Assembly: GCA_002690445.1 (NCBI GenBank)
Contig: NZER01000168.1
Location: 1-15,060 of the forward strand
Reading direction: 5' to 3'
From: Candidatus Pacearchaeota archaeon
GTDB lineage: Archaea > Nanoarchaeota > Nanoarchaeia > Pacearchaeales > GW2011-AR1
Length of the DNA stretch: 15,060 nucleotides
Translations under genes and position numbers: made by a program
Part shown: piece by piece, positions 14,116 through 15,060 of the stretch
Layout of the letters: each line of letters begins with the position of its first letter
Position numbering within the stretch: position 1 is the first letter of the stretch
The notes under the pieces: generated by a model
What the model saw: only the letters and a program-made list of their open reading frames with translations
What the model was told of the DNA's origin: nothing
Database searches by the model: none

Positions 14116-14992
14116 AGTAATGGGATATCTCTTTTATTTTTTTCTCGTGAGCCTCTTTGTTGGGAAAAGAAAAGTTGCCCCGTATAAAATCTTTGTAATT
14201 CGGCACCAGCTCTTCAATTGGAATTTTTTCCCCATAGTTTATTGCTTGGTGAATATCAAAGTCTCTGGTGCCTTCCAAGTATTGTGTCTCTATTTTATCT
14301 AAGATGCCGTACCTCATTTCTATAACGGTCCTCTCTATGGGTTGTCTTCCGTCTCCACGAGTACTTGCCCCTTTCCCTTCGTTCAGATACCATCCCAAAT
14401 TTTCCCTAACTAAAGCTATCTCTTTGGCGTGAATAGCTAATCTAATAGCCAAATCAAAATCAGCCCCGGATTTCAGTTGTTCGTCGAAGTGTCCTCCTTT
14501 TTCGCAAAGAGATTTTTTAAACATGAAAAAAGGGCCCAATATCATGCTTCTCGTATATTCCCCCTCAGCACTATGATAAAAACCGTGATCGATGTATTCT
14601 CCCCCCACCCCTTTCCATTCACTTACGATTGTGAAGTTGCAGTTTACGACCTCCACCTCTTCTTTCATGGCGGCATATTGAGTTTCGATAGAGTGTGGGA
14701 CTCTTAGGTCGTCTACGTTCCAGATGCATAAAACGTCTGCCGTCGATTCTTTAATGCATGTGTTCATTGAGACTCCTATGGGTTCCACAGGGTTTGTTAT
14801 GACATGCTTTAGTCGCCCCGGATACTTTTCTTGAAAGTCTTTAACCCATTTGATTTCGTCAGGGTCGGGTTCGTTATGGTCAAGAACCACCTCCAATTCC
14901 TCAAACATTGTTTGATTGGGTAGGTCCTCCAAAAAGTCTTTAAGGTAGGCCTTTCCTTTATAACAAGGGGTTATTGTACTTACTAGGCTCAC
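14108..14992 (-). CDS. GT-A fold (family 2) glycosyltransferase
   Basis: This 294-residue protein begins SLVSTITPCYKGKAYLKDFLE (2-22), the GT2 opening strand and helix. EELEVVLDHNEPDPDE (31-46) replaces the usual DDGS, PIGVSMNTCIKESTADVLCIWNVDDLRVP (71-99) includes the metal-binding VDD (D94, D95), and HFDEQLKSGADFDLAIRLA (168-186) is the typical catalytic-base region. VENLGWYL-like RENLGWYLNEGKGAS (196-210) also fits GT2. There is no membrane segment. The start is GTG at 14992 in a GTGA overlap with the stop of the gene upstream, and the codons after it give the expected N-terminus directly. The transferred sugar cannot be inferred. Confidence 0.88.
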   Translation of the reverse strand: MSLVSTITPCYKGKAYLKDFLEDLPNQTMFEELEVVLDHNEPDPDEIKWVKDFQEKYPGRLKHVITNPVEPIGVSMNTCIKESTADVLCIWNVDDLRVPHSIETQYAAMKEEVEVVNCNFTIVSEWKGVGGEYIDHGFYHSAEGEYTRSMILGPFFMFKKSLCEKGGHFDEQLKSGADFDLAIRLAIHAKEIALVRENLGWYLNEGKGASTRGDGRQPIERTVIEMRYGILDKIETQYLEGTRDFDIHQAINYGEKIPIEELVPNYKDFIRGNFSFPNKEAHEKKIKEISHYYV

Positions 14993-15060
14993 GGATAGGT
15001 TATTTCCACCTTCTCTCCCGCTTCTATGGGTTCATCCGACACAACCATCATGTAGCCATA
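14989..15060 (-). CDS. C-terminal end of an unidentified protein (cut by right edge)
   Basis: The minus-strand frame entering at 15060 gives 23 residues, YGYMMVVSDEPIEAGEKVEI followed by TYP, and then TGA. The stop overlaps the GTG of the next gene by 4 bp (GTGA), the same tight packing as elsewhere, which supports this being a real gene end. The EPIEAGEKVEITY string recalls the end of SET-domain proteins (xxIKAGEEITxxY), but such a short piece cannot carry an assignment. Confidence 0.5.
   Translation of the reverse strand, partial: YGYMMVVSDEPIEAGEKVEITYP

Overview
This window looks like part of a tailed-phage genome, probably from an aquatic or marine lineage. The host cannot be read from the sequence. 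Every supportable gene lies on the minus strand. Genes are packed end to end with overlaps of 4 to 26 bp or gaps of a few bases, and the largest non-coding gap is 77 bp (8500-8576). I see no tRNA, rRNA, CRISPR array, insertion sequence or integrase. The phage assignment rests on gene content: a compact private replisome and recombination set joined to a sugar-nucleotide and glycosyltransferase cluster, with no ribosomal or housekeeping genes. Because transcription runs from high to low coordinates, the right end of the window is transcribed first.

Right half (about 15060 down to 8577): a glycan cluster. In transcription order it holds the last codons of an unidentified gene, a GT-A (family 2) glycosyltransferase, a GT-B (GT4-like) glycosyltransferase, a small class I methyltransferase, a TylF/MycF-like methyltransferase, a second GT2-like glycosyltransferase, GDP-L-fucose synthase (fcl) and GDP-mannose 4,6-dehydratase (gmd). 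Gmd and Fcl together convert GDP-mannose to GDP-L-fucose. The transferases and methyltransferases could then assemble and methylate a fucose-containing glycan on the virion or on the host surface; that last step is inference.

Left half (8499 down to 1): a replication and recombination cluster. In transcription order it holds a small zinc-finger protein, a RecA-type recombinase, a small PD-(D/E)XK-like nuclease, a 94-residue acidic protein, a full-length FtsZ/tubulin-like GTPase, a DnaB-type helicase, a TOPRIM primase, a Cas4/AddB-like PD-(D/E)XK nuclease, a stand-alone DnaE-type PHP-domain protein lacking its metal ligands, a helix-turn-helix protein, and the N-terminus of a DnaQ-like DEDD exonuclease that runs off the left edge. 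A DNA polymerase gene is expected beyond the left edge but is not visible.

The strongest candidate for something unusual is the FtsZ-like protein (4968-6257). It sits inside the replisome operon, keeps both the GTP-binding signature and the T7-loop aspartates, carries an acidic proline-rich N-terminal extension in place of the usual FtsZ C-terminal tail, and is preceded by an overlapping gene for an acidic protein that may be its partner. Other points of interest are the degenerate PHP protein, a primase with an altered TOPRIM DxD motif, and three sigma70-like promoters with exact 17-bp spacers, two of which place the predicted transcript start almost on the ATG.
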